A stretch of 64,000 bases of DNA from Pseudomonas benzenivorans. Its GTDB lineage: Bacteria > Pseudomonadota > Gammaproteobacteria > Pseudomonadales > Pseudomonadaceae. Of the stretch, positions 1 to 7,835 are shown piece by piece. The notes below the pieces were generated by a model. It had not been told where the DNA came from. It did no database searches and was given only the letters and a program-made list of their open reading frames with translations. Location: assembly GCF_024397895.1 (NCBI RefSeq), contig NZ_CP073346.1, positions 4,092,001 to 4,156,000 on the forward strand. The letters run 5' to 3'. Every line of letters starts with the position of its first letter. The first letter of the stretch is position 1. Both the position numbers and the translations under genes were made by a program.

Positions 1-1
1 C

Positions 2-1045
2 GCTTTCCTGCATCACGGCATCATCGGCAGTGGCGCCCTCAAGGTCGGCGCCAAGGTCACCGCTCAGGTCGACGCCACGGTGCGTCAGGCCACGGCGCTC
101 AATCACTCGGCCACCCACCTGCTGCACTCGGCCTTGCGCCTGGTGCTCGGTGAGCACGTGCAGCAGAAGGGCTCGCTGGTCGACAGCCAGCGCCTGCGTT
201 TCGACTTCAGCCACTTCGAGGCCGTGACCCCTGCTCAGCTCAGGGCGCTGGAAGACATGGTCAACAGCGAGGTTCGCAAGAACAGCGAAGTGGAGACCGA
301 GGAAACCGATATCGACACCGCCAAGGCCAAGGGCGCCGCGGCGCTGTTCGGCGAGAAGTACGGCGAAACCGTGCGCATGCTGACCATGGGTGGCGGCTTC
401 TCGGTTGAACTGTGCGGCGGTACCCATGTCTCCCGTACGGGCGATATCGGCCTGTTCAAGATCATCAGCGAAGGCGGCGTGGCTGCCGGCGTGCGCCGCA
501 TCGAAGCGGTCACCGGCGCGGCGGCGCTGGCCTACCTGAACGGCGCCGAAGAGCAGCTCAAGGAAGCGGCGATGCTGGTCAAGGGCAGCCGCGACAACCT
601 GCTCGACAAGCTCGCCGGGGTGCTGGAGCGCAACCGCCAGCTGGAGAAGGAGCTGGAGCAGCTCAAGGCCAAGGCCGCCAGCGCCGCGGGCAATGACCTG
701 GCGGGTTCGGCGATCGAGGTCAAGGGCGCCAAGGTGCTCGCCGCCCGTCTCGACGGTCTCGACGGCAAGGCGCTGCTGGCGATGGTCGACCAGCTGAAGA
801 ACAAGCTCGGCAGCGCGGTGATCCTGCTCGGTGGCGTGCAGGACGACAAGGTCGTACTGGTCGCCGGGGTGACCCAGGACCTGACCGCCAAGCTCAAGGC
901 CGGCGATCTGATGAAACAGGCGGCCGCGGCCGTCGGCGGCAAGGGCGGCGGTCGGCCGGATATGGCTCAGGGCGGCGGCAGCGATGCGGCGGCCCTGGAT
1001 GCTGCGCTGGGGTTGGCCGTGGCCTTCACCGAGCAGGGTCTCTAA
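2..1045 (+). CDS. alaS: Alanine--tRNA ligase, C-terminal part (5' end outside window)
   Basis: This is the 3' part of alanyl-tRNA synthetase, which charges tRNA-Ala in the cytoplasm and hydrolyses mischarged Ser-tRNA. The frame is open from base 2, so the catalytic aminoacylation domain lies upstream of the window. Visible parts are the editing-domain motif HSATH near base 116, the second metal-binding motif CGGTHV near base 415, a coiled-coil stretch around bases 600-690, and the glycine-rich C-Ala (DHHA1) domain ending in a [16 protein letters not shown] motif. All expected C-terminal elements are intact. It precedes lysC and rsmA, the usual Pseudomonas order. Identity is very secure; only the start is missing. 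Confidence 0.98.
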   Translation, partial: AFLHHGIIGSGALKVGAKVTAQVDATVRQATALNHSATHLLHSALRLVLGEHVQQKGSLVDSQRLRFDFSHFEAVTPAQLRALEDMVNSEVRKNSEVETEETDIDTAKAKGAAALFGEKYGETVRMLTMGGGFSVELCGGTHVSRTGDIGLFKIISEGGVAAGVRRIEAVTGAAALAYLNGAEEQLKEAAMLVKGSRDNLLDKLAGVLERNRQLEKELEQLKAKAASAAGNDLAGSAIEVKGAKVLAARLDGLDGKALLAMVDQLKNKLGSAVILLGGVQDDKVVLVAGVTQDLTAKLKAGDLMKQAAAAVGGKGGGRPDMAQGGGSDAAALDAALGLAVAFTEQGL

Positions 1046-1156
1046 ACGCCGGGCAGTCCGGCGTCGAGGTCGAGGCCCGTCCCGCCCGGCGGGTCTTGGC
1101 AGTGTGCAGAGTTGAATGTCTAATGGGCGCCCTTCACGGGCTGAGGCGGCTTTGAA

Positions 1157-2395
1157 ATGGCTTTGATCGTACAGAAATTCGGGGGCACCTCCGTCGGCAC
1201 CGTTGAGCGTATTCAGCAGGTCGCCGAGAAGGTCAAGAAATTCCGCGAGAACGGCGACGACATCGTCGTCGTGGTGTCGGCCATGAGTGGCGAGACCAAC
1301 CGTCTGATCGACCTGGCCAAGCAGGTCAGCGACGATCAGCCGGTGCCGCGTGAGCTGGATGTGATGGTCTCCACCGGCGAGCAGGTGACCATCGCCCTGC
1401 TGGCCATGGCGCTGATCAAGCGCGGTGTGCCGGCGGTGTCCTATACCGGCAATCAGGTGCGCATCCTCACCGACAGCGCGCACAACAAGGCGCGGATTCT
1501 GCAGATCGACGACCAGAAGCTGCGCAACGACCTCAAGGCCGGGCGCGTGGTCGTGGTCGCCGGCTTCCAGGGCGTGGACGAGCACGGCAACATCACCACC
1601 CTCGGTCGCGGTGGCTCCGACACCACAGGGGTGGCCCTGGCCGCGGCGCTGAAAGCCGACGAGTGCCAGATCTATACCGACGTCGATGGTGTCTACACCA
1701 CCGATCCGCGCGTGGTACCCCAGGCCCAGCGCCTGGAAAAGATCACCTTCGAAGAGATGCTGGAAATGGCCAGCCTCGGTTCCAAGGTGCTGCAGATTCG
1801 TTCGGTGGAATTCGCCGGCAAGTACAACGTCCCGCTGCGCGTGTTGCACAGCTTCCAAGAGGGGCCGGGCACCCTCATTACCCTTGATGAAGAGGAAACC
1901 ATGGAACAGCCGATCATCTCCGGCATCGCTTTCAACCGCGACGAAGCCAAGCTGACCATCCGTGGCGTGCCGGACATCCCGGGCGTGGCCTTCAAGATCC
2001 TCGGTCCGATCAGTGCCGCCAACATCGAGGTGGACATGATCGTGCAGAACGTGTCCCACGATAACACCACCGACTTCACCTTCACCGTGCACCGCAACGA
2101 CTACCAGGCTGCTCAGCAGGTGTTGGAAAACACCTCGCGTGAACTGGGTGCCCGCGAAGTGGTTGGCGACACCAAGATCGCCAAGGTGTCCATCGTCGGG
2201 GTCGGCATGCGTTCCCACGCCGGGGTCGCCAGCCGCATGTTCGAGGCCCTGGCCAAGGAGAACATCAATATCCAGATGATCTCGACCTCGGAAATCAAGG
2301 TGTCGGTGGTGATCGAGGAGAAATACCTGGAACTCGCGGTGCGCGCTCTGCATACCGCGTTCGAGCTGGACGCTCCGGCCCGCCAGGGCGACTGA
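1157..2395 (+). CDS. lysC: Aspartate kinase (alpha subunit, full length)
   Basis: Aspartokinase phosphorylates L-aspartate, the first step toward lysine, threonine and methionine. The 412-residue protein opens with the kinase motif KFGGTSVG (residues 7-14), has STGEQVT and GRGGSDTTG further on, and ends with two ACT regulatory domains (about residues 265-412), the usual site of allosteric control by lysine and threonine. Length and layout match the Pseudomonas enzyme. An in-frame ATG at 1901, preceded by an AAGAGG-like ribosome site, begins the ACT-only portion and probably makes a separate beta subunit (see findings). A strong terminator follows at 2406-2441, separating it from rsmA. Confidence 0.98.
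   Translation: MALIVQKFGGTSVGTVERIQQVAEKVKKFRENGDDIVVVVSAMSGETNRLIDLAKQVSDDQPVPRELDVMVSTGEQVTIALLAMALIKRGVPAVSYTGNQVRILTDSAHNKARILQIDDQKLRNDLKAGRVVVVAGFQGVDEHGNITTLGRGGSDTTGVALAAALKADECQIYTDVDGVYTTDPRVVPQAQRLEKITFEEMLEMASLGSKVLQIRSVEFAGKYNVPLRVLHSFQEGPGTLITLDEEETMEQPIISGIAFNRDEAKLTIRGVPDIPGVAFKILGPISAANIEVDMIVQNVSHDNTTDFTFTVHRNDYQAAQQVLENTSRELGAREVVGDTKIAKVSIVGVGMRSHAGVASRMFEALAKENINIQMISTSEIKVSVVIEEKYLELAVRALHTAFELDAPARQGD
1901..2395 (+). CDS. Putative internal translation product of lysC (beta subunit)
   Basis: This is an in-frame internal start within lysC. The ATG at 1901 is preceded by a purine-rich GAAGAGGAAACC stretch with suitable Shine-Dalgarno spacing, and would give a 164-residue protein holding only the two ACT domains. 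Aspartokinases of the alpha2-beta2 type make their beta subunit this way from the same mRNA; that is family knowledge. What I see here is the start codon, ribosome site and domain boundary. Expression is inferred. Confidence 0.55.
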   Translation: MEQPIISGIAFNRDEAKLTIRGVPDIPGVAFKILGPISAANIEVDMIVQNVSHDNTTDFTFTVHRNDYQAAQQVLENTSRELGAREVVGDTKIAKVSIVGVGMRSHAGVASRMFEALAKENINIQMISTSEIKVSVVIEEKYLELAVRALHTAFELDAPARQGD

Positions 2396-2405
2396 GGCAT
2401 TATCC

Positions 2406-2441
2406 GAAAGGCGCGGCAGGTTCCGCGCCTTTCGCCTTTTT
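2406..2441 (+). terminator. Intrinsic terminator after lysC
   Basis: An 11-bp perfect stem (GAAAGGCGCGG / CCGCGCCTTTC) with a six-base loop is followed by GCCTTTTT. Confidence 0.85.
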
Positions 2442-2579
2442 GGTTGGGAGGGGCAGGACTTTCTTTCTGCCCACTCTGGTCAATACTTGGGTGAAGGTTC
2501 CGCTTAAGCTGCTCGGGGCTGCCACCATTTTCTTTTTTGCAGACTGTTGTCCTGAAATGTAAGCCGTGAGGAGAAAGGA

Positions 2580-2765
2580 ATGCTGATTCTGACTCGCCGG
2601 GTCGGAGAGACCCTGATGGTCGGTGATGAAGTGACTGTCACCGTGTTGGGCGTGAAAGGTAATCAGGTGCGCATTGGCGTTAACGCGCCGAAGGAGGTAG
2701 CCGTGCACCGCGAGGAAATTTACCAACGCATCCAGAAAGAGAAAGGCGACGAGCCAAGCCACTAA
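2580..2765 (+). CDS. rsmA: Carbon storage regulator RsmA/CsrA
   Basis: This RNA-binding post-transcriptional regulator represses translation by binding GGA motifs near ribosome sites. In pseudomonads it is titrated by the RsmY/RsmZ small RNAs under GacA control. The 61-residue protein starts [16 protein letters not shown] and keeps the central [16 protein letters not shown] segment and the [10 protein letters not shown] helix, all typical of the family. A strong ribosome site (GAGGAGAAAGGA) lies just before the ATG. It is monocistronic, between the lysC terminator and the tRNA-Ser promoter, as in other Pseudomonas genomes. I saw no convincing consensus promoter in the 138 bases between the lysC terminator and the start. 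Confidence 0.98.
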   Translation: MLILTRRVGETLMVGDEVTVTVLGVKGNQVRIGVNAPKEVAVHREEIYQRIQKEKGDEPSH

Positions 2766-2784
2766 TTTTTCTCGAAATTTGGCT

Positions 2785-2812
2785 TTGCAAACGGGGAAAA
2801 CATGGTTATCAT
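2785..2812 (+). promoter_or_regulatory. Sigma-70-type promoter for tRNA-Ser
   Basis: TTGCAA, a 16-base spacer and TATCAT lie 15 bases before the tRNA-Ser gene. Confidence 0.6.
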
Positions 2813-2826
2813 GCGCCCCGTGTTGC

Positions 2827-2917
2827 GGAGAGGTGGCCGAGTGGCCGAAGGCGCTCCCCTGCTAAGGGAGTACACCTCAAAAGGGTGTCGGGGGTTCGAA
2901 TCCCCCCTTCTCCGCCA
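2827..2917 (+). tRNA. tRNA-Ser(GCT)
   Basis: This is a 91-base class II tRNA with encoded CCA. The acceptor stem GGAGAGG pairs with the 3' strand, T8 and a D-loop are in place, the anticodon loop is CTGCTAA (anticodon GCT, reading AGC/AGU), a long variable arm follows, and the T-loop is GTTCGAATC. The fold was checked by eye. Confidence 0.97.
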
Positions 2918-2984
2918 TATTTGCAGCATAGGGTGGAATGTCAGCGTTAGATCGATAAGTTATTGAAAGTTATCGAAAAATCGC

Positions 2985-3012
2985 TTGATAGATGAGTTTA
3001 ACACCCTATAAT
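2985..3012 (+). promoter_or_regulatory. Sigma-70 promoter for tRNA-Arg
   Basis: TTGATA, a 16-base spacer and a perfect TATAAT are followed by a GC-rich discriminator (GCGCAC). Such discriminators are typical of stringently controlled stable-RNA promoters. Confidence 0.75.
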
Positions 3013-3025
3013 GCGCACGCTCAGC

Positions 3026-3102
3026 GCACTCATAGCTCAGCTGGATAGAGTACCCGGCTACGAACCGGGCGGTCGGAGGTTCGAATCCTCCTGAGTGCGC
3101 CA
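3026..3102 (+). tRNA. tRNA-Arg(ACG), first copy
   Basis: 77 bases with encoded CCA. The acceptor GCACTCA pairs with TGAGTGC, T8-A9 precede the D stem, the anticodon loop is CTACGAA (anticodon ACG, normally edited to ICG by TadA), and the T-arm is GGAGGTTCGAATCCTCC. It is identical to the copy at 3176. Confidence 0.97.
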
Positions 3103-3111
3103 TATTGCAGG

Positions 3112-3142
3112 TGGCTTACAGCGATGTAAGCCATTTTGTTTT
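3112..3142 (+). terminator. Terminator-like hairpin between the two tRNA-Arg genes
   Basis: A nine-base perfect stem (TGGCTTACA / TGTAAGCCA) with a GCGA tetraloop is followed by TTTTGTTTT. It sits before the second tRNA-Arg copy. Confidence 0.7.
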
Positions 3143-3175
3143 AACCAGCGGTGATCTGGTCTAAAAGCGCCATAC

Positions 3176-3252
3176 GCACTCATAGCTCAGCTGGATAGAG
3201 TACCCGGCTACGAACCGGGCGGTCGGAGGTTCGAATCCTCCTGAGTGCGCCA
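3176..3252 (+). tRNA. tRNA-Arg(ACG), second identical copy
   Basis: 77 bases, base-for-base the same as the copy at 3026-3102, with encoded CCA. It is separated from the first copy by a terminator-like hairpin. A weak candidate promoter (TTGTTT, 18 bases, TCTAAA) lies just upstream, so it may be transcribed on its own or by read-through. Confidence 0.96.
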
Positions 3253-3256
3253 TACC

Positions 3257-3293
3257 GAAAAGGGCCTGCAGCGATGCAGGCCCTTTTTCTTTG
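3257..3293. terminator. Bidirectional terminator (tRNA-Arg / BamE-like gene)
   Basis: The stem AAAAGGGCCTGCA / TGCAGGCCCTTTTT has a GCGA loop and T-runs in both directions. It serves the tRNA on the plus strand and the gene ending at 3310 on the minus strand. Confidence 0.85.
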
Positions 3294-3309
3294 TCTGGGT
3301 TTCTGCTCG

Positions 3310-3801
3310 CTAGCGCTTGCCTTTGACGCAGCCGGCTTCGTCGAAGCTGATCTGCCGGCTGTTTCCCTGCTGGTCCCGATAGTGGTAGCGGGTCTGGCCG
3401 TTCTGGCTGCTGACCTTGTCCGGTGTCCCGAGTGCGCTTTCCACATCGGCACGGGTCATGCCGCCGAGTATCTCTTCCTTGATTATCGCGGTGCGTCGCG
3501 CGCTGCCGGTAACGCGATCACCGCAGCCGTCCCGCTTTTCGGCGACCACCACCGGTTCGGGGCGGTTGGTTCGTGCCTTGTTGCGAGGTGTTTTGCCGGC
3601 TTTCGCCAGCGGTACGGGCTTGCCGCTGCCCGGGGTGGGGTTGTTGGCGGCCTGCAGCTTCAGGGTCTGCTGTTCGCTGCAGCCCTGCAGGGTAAAGGTG
3701 ATGTGGCCGCTGGGGTCCTCGCAGCGGAATACGGTCGCTGCCAGCAGTGGGGCGGGGCACAACAGGGTGGCGCAGAGCGCTGCGCAGTGCAGTCCGTGCA
3801 T
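3310..3801 (-). CDS. Small exported protein with BamE/SmpA-like C-terminal domain
   Basis: Function is not known. The 163-residue protein begins with a likely cleavable signal peptide ending in LLAA (about residue 22). A short cysteine-containing segment follows (CEDPSGHITFTLQGC), resembling the N-terminal part of DUF4124-type proteins. Then come a basic, proline-rich linker (about residues 50-90) and a C-terminal domain with GMTRADVESALGTPDKV and HYRDQQGNSRQISFDEAGCV. That last segment matches the pattern of the BamE/SmpA fold, in which a helix with a G-x-P-D motif precedes short strands. No lipobox cysteine follows the signal peptide, so it is probably periplasmic rather than a lipoprotein. 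It is monocistronic. Confidence 0.75.
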   Translation of the reverse strand: MHGLHCAALCATLLCPAPLLAATVFRCEDPSGHITFTLQGCSEQQTLKLQAANNPTPGSGKPVPLAKAGKTPRNKARTNRPEPVVVAEKRDGCGDRVTGSARRTAIIKEEILGGMTRADVESALGTPDKVSSQNGQTRYHYRDQQGNSRQISFDEAGCVKGKR

Positions 3802-4125
3802 CGAGGCGTCCTCCTTGACGATCCTCGAAACAGCCTAGCCGATGACTATGCACCTGCCAGTGGTGCCTTCTGGGGCGGCCTAGGCGTCGCAGTTTCGAAC
3901 CCGTTAAGAGCGCTCAGGTTTGTGATGCAAGCGCTTGTTCCTGGCCGGCTTTTGCCGGGTGCAATGCGCTCGGGCGGTGGTATCATTTGCCGCGTCAGCC
4001 CCGCCGGGGCCTGTGGAACACCACCATGGACTTACCCAGTAGTTACTCTGAATCTCGATTGTGCAATCGCGTATTGATTGATTGACCCTCTTTGGCGTGC
4101 GCCGCCGCTGGGGGTGGAGCGCGCC
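3802..4125 (+). promoter_or_regulatory. mgtE upstream region and probable leader
   Basis: No gene is seen here. A TATCAT -10-like element lies at 3981-3986. The putative transcript would open with a GCCCC/GGGGC hairpin (3998-4010) and contain a second small palindrome, GATTGTGCAATC (4057-4068). The leader would be about 130 bases, long enough for cis control, but I do not recognise a known riboswitch. Confidence 0.35.
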
Positions 4126-5568
4126 ATGACTGAAGTAGACGCCAAGAAGCCGCAAGAAAGCCTGCAGGATCGCCTTGCCCAGGTGGTCGAGCTGCTCCAT
4201 CGCCACAAGGTGGTGGAAGACCTGACCCACCGTCAGGAGGGGCAGCACCACGAGCGGGTGGAAAACTTGGTGCACCGGCAGAACCTTGCCGAGTTGCAGC
4301 GCAAGCTCGACGACCTGCACCCCGCCGACGTCGCCCATATCCTCGAAGCCCTGCCCCTCGATGAGCGCCTGACCGTCTGGCAGTTGGTCAAGGCCGAGCG
4401 CGACGGCGACATTCTTCTGGAAGTGTCCGATGCGGTCCGCGAGTCGCTGCTCGCCGACATGGAGGATCACGAAATCCTGGCGGCGGCCAAGGAAATGGAC
4501 GCCGACGAGCTGGCGGACCTGGCCTCCGAGTTGCCGCGCGACGTGGTCCACGAGCTGATGGAGAGCCTCGATGCCCAGCAGCGCGAGCGCGTGCGCTCGG
4601 CCCTGTCCTACGAGGAGGAGCAGGTTGGCGCGCTGATGGACTTCGAGATGGTCACCATCCGCGAAGATGTCAGCCTGGAGGTGGTCCTGCGCTACCTGCG
4701 CCGGCTCAAGGAGCTGCCGGGGCATACCGACAAGCTGTTCGTGGTCGACTATGGCGGCGTGCTCAAAGGGGTGCTGCCGGTCAAGCGGCTGCTGGTCAAT
4801 GACCCGGAGCGGCTGGTCAGCGAGGTCATGGCGACCGATCCAGTGAGCTTCCATCCGGACGAGGACGCCTACGATGCCGCCCAGGCATTCGAGCGTTACG
4901 ACCTGATCTCCACGCCGGTGGTGGACAAGAACGGCAAGCTGATCGGTCGGCTGACCATAGACGAAATGGTCGACCTGATCCGCGAGGAGAGCGAGAGCGA
5001 AGTGCTGAATATGGCCGGTCTGCGCGAGGAGGAGGACATCTTCGCCTCGGTGTGGAAGTCGCTGCGCAACCGCTGGGCGTGGCTGGCGATCAATCTGATC
5101 ACCGCTTTCCTCGCCTCGCGGGTGATCGGTCTGTTCGAAGGCTCGATCGAGAAACTGGTGGCCTTGGCGGCGTTGATGCCAATTGTCGCCGGCATCGGTG
5201 GGAACTCGGGCAATCAGACCATCACCATGATCGTGCGGGCGATGGCCCTGGATCAGGTCAGTACCGGCAATACCTCGCGCCTGATCCGCAAGGAGCTCGG
5301 CGTGTCGCTGATCAACGGGCTGGTCTGGGGTGGGGTGATAGGTGCGGTGGCCTACGGGTTGTACGGCAGCTGGTCGCTGGGCGTGGTGATGACCGCTGCC
5401 ATGACCCTCAACCTGTTGCTGGCGGCCTTGATGGGCGTGCTGATCCCGATGACCCTGGTGCGCATGGGGCGCGACCCGGCGATGGGCGCCAGCGTGATGA
5501 TCACGGCGGTGACCGACAGCGGTGGTTTCTTCATCTTCCTCGGCATGGCCTCGGTGTTCCTGCTGTAA
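4126..5568 (+). CDS. mgtE: Magnesium channel/transporter MgtE
   Basis: MgtE is an inner-membrane Mg2+ channel gated by its own cytoplasmic Mg2+ sensor. From the ATG at 4126 the protein is 480 residues, the usual length. In order it has a helical N domain (about residues 20-150), two CBS domains (about 160-275, including LIGRLTIDEMVDLI), a connecting helix, and five membrane segments from about residue 317. The pore signature IVAGIGGNSGNQ is present, and the C-terminal TDSGGFFIFLG segment carries the acidic selectivity residue. An upstream in-frame start at 4078 exists, but the GGGGTGGAG ribosome site fits 4126. In P. aeruginosa mgtE also lies a few genes downstream of rsmA. Confidence 0.97.
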   Translation: MTEVDAKKPQESLQDRLAQVVELLHRHKVVEDLTHRQEGQHHERVENLVHRQNLAELQRKLDDLHPADVAHILEALPLDERLTVWQLVKAERDGDILLEVSDAVRESLLADMEDHEILAAAKEMDADELADLASELPRDVVHELMESLDAQQRERVRSALSYEEEQVGALMDFEMVTIREDVSLEVVLRYLRRLKELPGHTDKLFVVDYGGVLKGVLPVKRLLVNDPERLVSEVMATDPVSFHPDEDAYDAAQAFERYDLISTPVVDKNGKLIGRLTIDEMVDLIREESESEVLNMAGLREEEDIFASVWKSLRNRWAWLAINLITAFLASRVIGLFEGSIEKLVALAALMPIVAGIGGNSGNQTITMIVRAMALDQVSTGNTSRLIRKELGVSLINGLVWGGVIGAVAYGLYGSWSLGVVMTAAMTLNLLLAALMGVLIPMTLVRMGRDPAMGASVMITAVTDSGGFFIFLGMASVFLL

Positions 5569-5766
5569 AGCCGGTCGGGCGCCGGTTTTGGCGGCAACTT
5601 GATCGAGGGGTGACGCATTTGCGTCCGAAAATGTCTCTTTAGCGGCCTTGGGTTTGCTTCAAACGCTTGTTTCAAGCTAAGGTTCGCCAGCTTTGCCCGG
5701 CGTCTTTCCGGGCCTCTCCGCTAATAATGAAAATGCGGCCCCTGAGCCGCTGTAATAGGAGTCATC

Positions 5767-6021
5767 ATGACCCCCAGTCAACTCCTGCTCGAGGGCGTCG
5801 AGCTCATGCTGTTCGGCATGGGTTCCGTGTTCATCTTCCTGGCTCTGTTGATCTTATCGATTCGCCTGATGGCGCGGCTGCTCGGGCGCTTCGCTGCGTC
5901 GGCCCCGCAACGCGCCGTCGTCACGCCGGCCGCTGCCAAGGCGCCGAGCCATGACCCCGAGCCCGACGTACTCGCCGCCATCCAGGCCGCCATTCATCAA
6001 CACCGCGCGCGCCGCGGCTGA
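5767..6021 (+). CDS. oadG: Oxaloacetate decarboxylase gamma subunit
   Basis: This is the small membrane anchor of the sodium-pumping oxaloacetate decarboxylase, thought to hold the alpha subunit to the beta subunit and to bind zinc in characterised enzymes. The 84-residue protein has one membrane helix (about residues 13-36, [19 protein letters not shown]), then an alanine/proline-rich linker and a short charged tail. It begins the oadGAB operon, with an AGGAGT ribosome site before its ATG and oadA 25 bases downstream. Size, topology and position make the call secure despite the low sequence conservation of this family. Confidence 0.93.
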   Translation: MTPSQLLLEGVELMLFGMGSVFIFLALLILSIRLMARLLGRFAASAPQRAVVTPAAAKAPSHDPEPDVLAAIQAAIHQHRARRG

Positions 6022-6046
6022 TCCAGGTTTGACAGGGAGCTTTGCT

Positions 6047-7825
6047 ATGACCGCTGAGAAAAAGGCCCTCGGCATCACCGATGTGGTGCTGCGTGACGCC
6101 CACCAATCCATTCTGGCGACCCGCGTACGCCTGGAGGACATGCTGCCGATCGCCCCCAAGCTCGACCAGGTCGGCTTCTGGTCGGTGGAGTCCTGGGGCG
6201 GCGCGACCTTCGATGCCTGCATCCGTTACCTCGGTGAAGACCCCTGGGAGCGCATCCGCGCCCTGAAGCAGGCCATGCCCAATACCCGCCAGCAGATGCT
6301 GCTGCGCGGGCAGAACCTGCTCGGCTACCGTCACTACGCCGATGACGTGGTGGAGAAGTTCGTCGAGCGGGCGGCGGTCAACGGCGTCGACGTGTTCCGC
6401 GTGTTCGATGCGATGAACGACCCGCGCAACCTGCAGACCGCCCTGCAGGCGGTCAAGCGCCAAGGCAAACATGCCCAGGGCACCATCTCCTACACCACCA
6501 GCCCGGTGCACAGCCTGCAGATGTGGGTCGACCTGGCCAAGCAGATCGAGGACATGGGCGCCGACTCCATCGCCATCAAGGACATGGCCGGCATCCTCAC
6601 CCCCTATATCGCCTATGAGCTGGTGTCGCAGCTCAAGGCCAGCCTGTCGATCCCGATCCATATGCAGTGCCACGCCACTGCGGGGCTGTCGTCCGTGGCC
6701 ATCCTCAAGGCGGTGGAAGCCGGCATCGATAACGTCGACACCGCCATCTCCTCGCTGTCGATGACCTACGGCCATTCGCCGACCGAGTCGGTGGTGGCGA
6801 TGTTTCAGGGCACCGAACGCGATACCGGGCTGAACCTGGAGCTGCTGGAGGAGATTGCCGCCTACTTCCGCGAGGTGCGCAAGAAGTACGCCAAGTTCGA
6901 GGGCAACCTCAAGGGCGTCGACTCGCGCATCCTGGTGGCCCAGGTGCCGGGCGGCATGCTCACCAACATGGAGAGCCAGCTCAAGGAGCAGGGCGCCGAG
7001 GACAAGTTCGACGAGGTGCTGGCGGAAATCCCGCGGGTGCGCGAAGACCTTGGCTTCATCCCGCTGGTGACCCCGACCTCGCAGATCGTCGGTACCCAGG
7101 CGGTGATCAACGTCCTGACTGGCGAGCGCTACAAGTCGATCACCAAGGAAACCGCCGGCGTGCTCAAGGGCGAGTACGGCGCGGCGCCGTCGCCGTTCAA
7201 TGCCGAGTTGCAGGCCCGGGTGCTGGACGGTGGCGAAGCCATCACCTGCCGCCCGGCCGACCTGCTCGAGGCGGAGATGGACAAGCTGACGGCCGAGCTC
7301 AAGGGCATCGCCCAGGAGAAGGGCATAAAGCTGGCCAAGGACGCGATCGACGACGTGCTGACCTACGCCCTGTTCCCGCAGATCGGCCTGAAGTTCCTGG
7401 AGAACCGCGGCAACCCGGCGGCCTTCGAGCCGGCGCCGACTGGCCAGGAGCTGCCGGCGCGCGAAGCCGGCAAGCCCGAGGTCTACACCGTCGAAGTGAA
7501 CGGCAAATCCTACGTCGTGCAGGTGGGCGAGGGCGGCGATATCGAGGGCATCAAGTCGCTCGGCGGCGCCTCGACACCTGCCGCGGCCGCCGCTCCGGCT
7601 GCTGTCGGCGGCGGCGAGTCGCAGGCTGCGCCGCTGGCCGGCAACATCTTCAAGGTGCTGGTGCAGCCGGGCGCCGTGGTCGAGGAAGGGCAGCTGGTGA
7701 TCATCCTCGAAGCGATGAAGATGGAAACCGAGATCCGCGCACTCAAGGCCGGCACCGTTGCTGCCGTCAACGTCAAGGTCGGTGATGCGGTGGCAGTGGG
7801 CGACAGCCTGCTGGCCATCGCCTGA
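6047..7825 (+). CDS. oadA: Oxaloacetate decarboxylase alpha subunit (biotin carboxyltransferase)
   Basis: The alpha subunit transfers the carboxyl group of oxaloacetate to biotin, giving pyruvate. From the ATG at 6047 it is 592 residues. It has an HMGL-like TIM barrel opening with [12 protein letters not shown] (metal and substrate binding), a conserved carboxylase domain, an alanine/proline-rich flexible linker (about residues 505-525), and a biotinyl domain with EAMKMETEI whose lysine (about residue 558) is the biotin site. A longer frame open from 5951 overlaps oadG and is not used; a ribosome site (CAGGGAGC) precedes 6047. Only the neighbouring oadG and oadB distinguish it from a pyruvate carboxylase subunit, and both are present. 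Confidence 0.96.
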   Translation: MTAEKKALGITDVVLRDAHQSILATRVRLEDMLPIAPKLDQVGFWSVESWGGATFDACIRYLGEDPWERIRALKQAMPNTRQQMLLRGQNLLGYRHYADDVVEKFVERAAVNGVDVFRVFDAMNDPRNLQTALQAVKRQGKHAQGTISYTTSPVHSLQMWVDLAKQIEDMGADSIAIKDMAGILTPYIAYELVSQLKASLSIPIHMQCHATAGLSSVAILKAVEAGIDNVDTAISSLSMTYGHSPTESVVAMFQGTERDTGLNLELLEEIAAYFREVRKKYAKFEGNLKGVDSRILVAQVPGGMLTNMESQLKEQGAEDKFDEVLAEIPRVREDLGFIPLVTPTSQIVGTQAVINVLTGERYKSITKETAGVLKGEYGAAPSPFNAELQARVLDGGEAITCRPADLLEAEMDKLTAELKGIAQEKGIKLAKDAIDDVLTYALFPQIGLKFLENRGNPAAFEPAPTGQELPAREAGKPEVYTVEVNGKSYVVQVGEGGDIEGIKSLGGASTPAAAAAPAAVGGGESQAAPLAGNIFKVLVQPGAVVEEGQLVIILEAMKMETEIRALKAGTVAAVNVKVGDAVAVGDSLLAIA

Positions 7826-7835
7826 GGGGCGCGTC

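Noticed and set aside
2456..2485. AlgU-type promoter for rsmA (GGACTT followed by TCAAT)
   Set aside because: Spacing is 18 bases and both elements are imperfect.
3981..4125. Known M-box (ykoK) riboswitch before mgtE
   Set aside because: The region is too short and I could not see the conserved M-box core; kept only as an uncharacterised leader.
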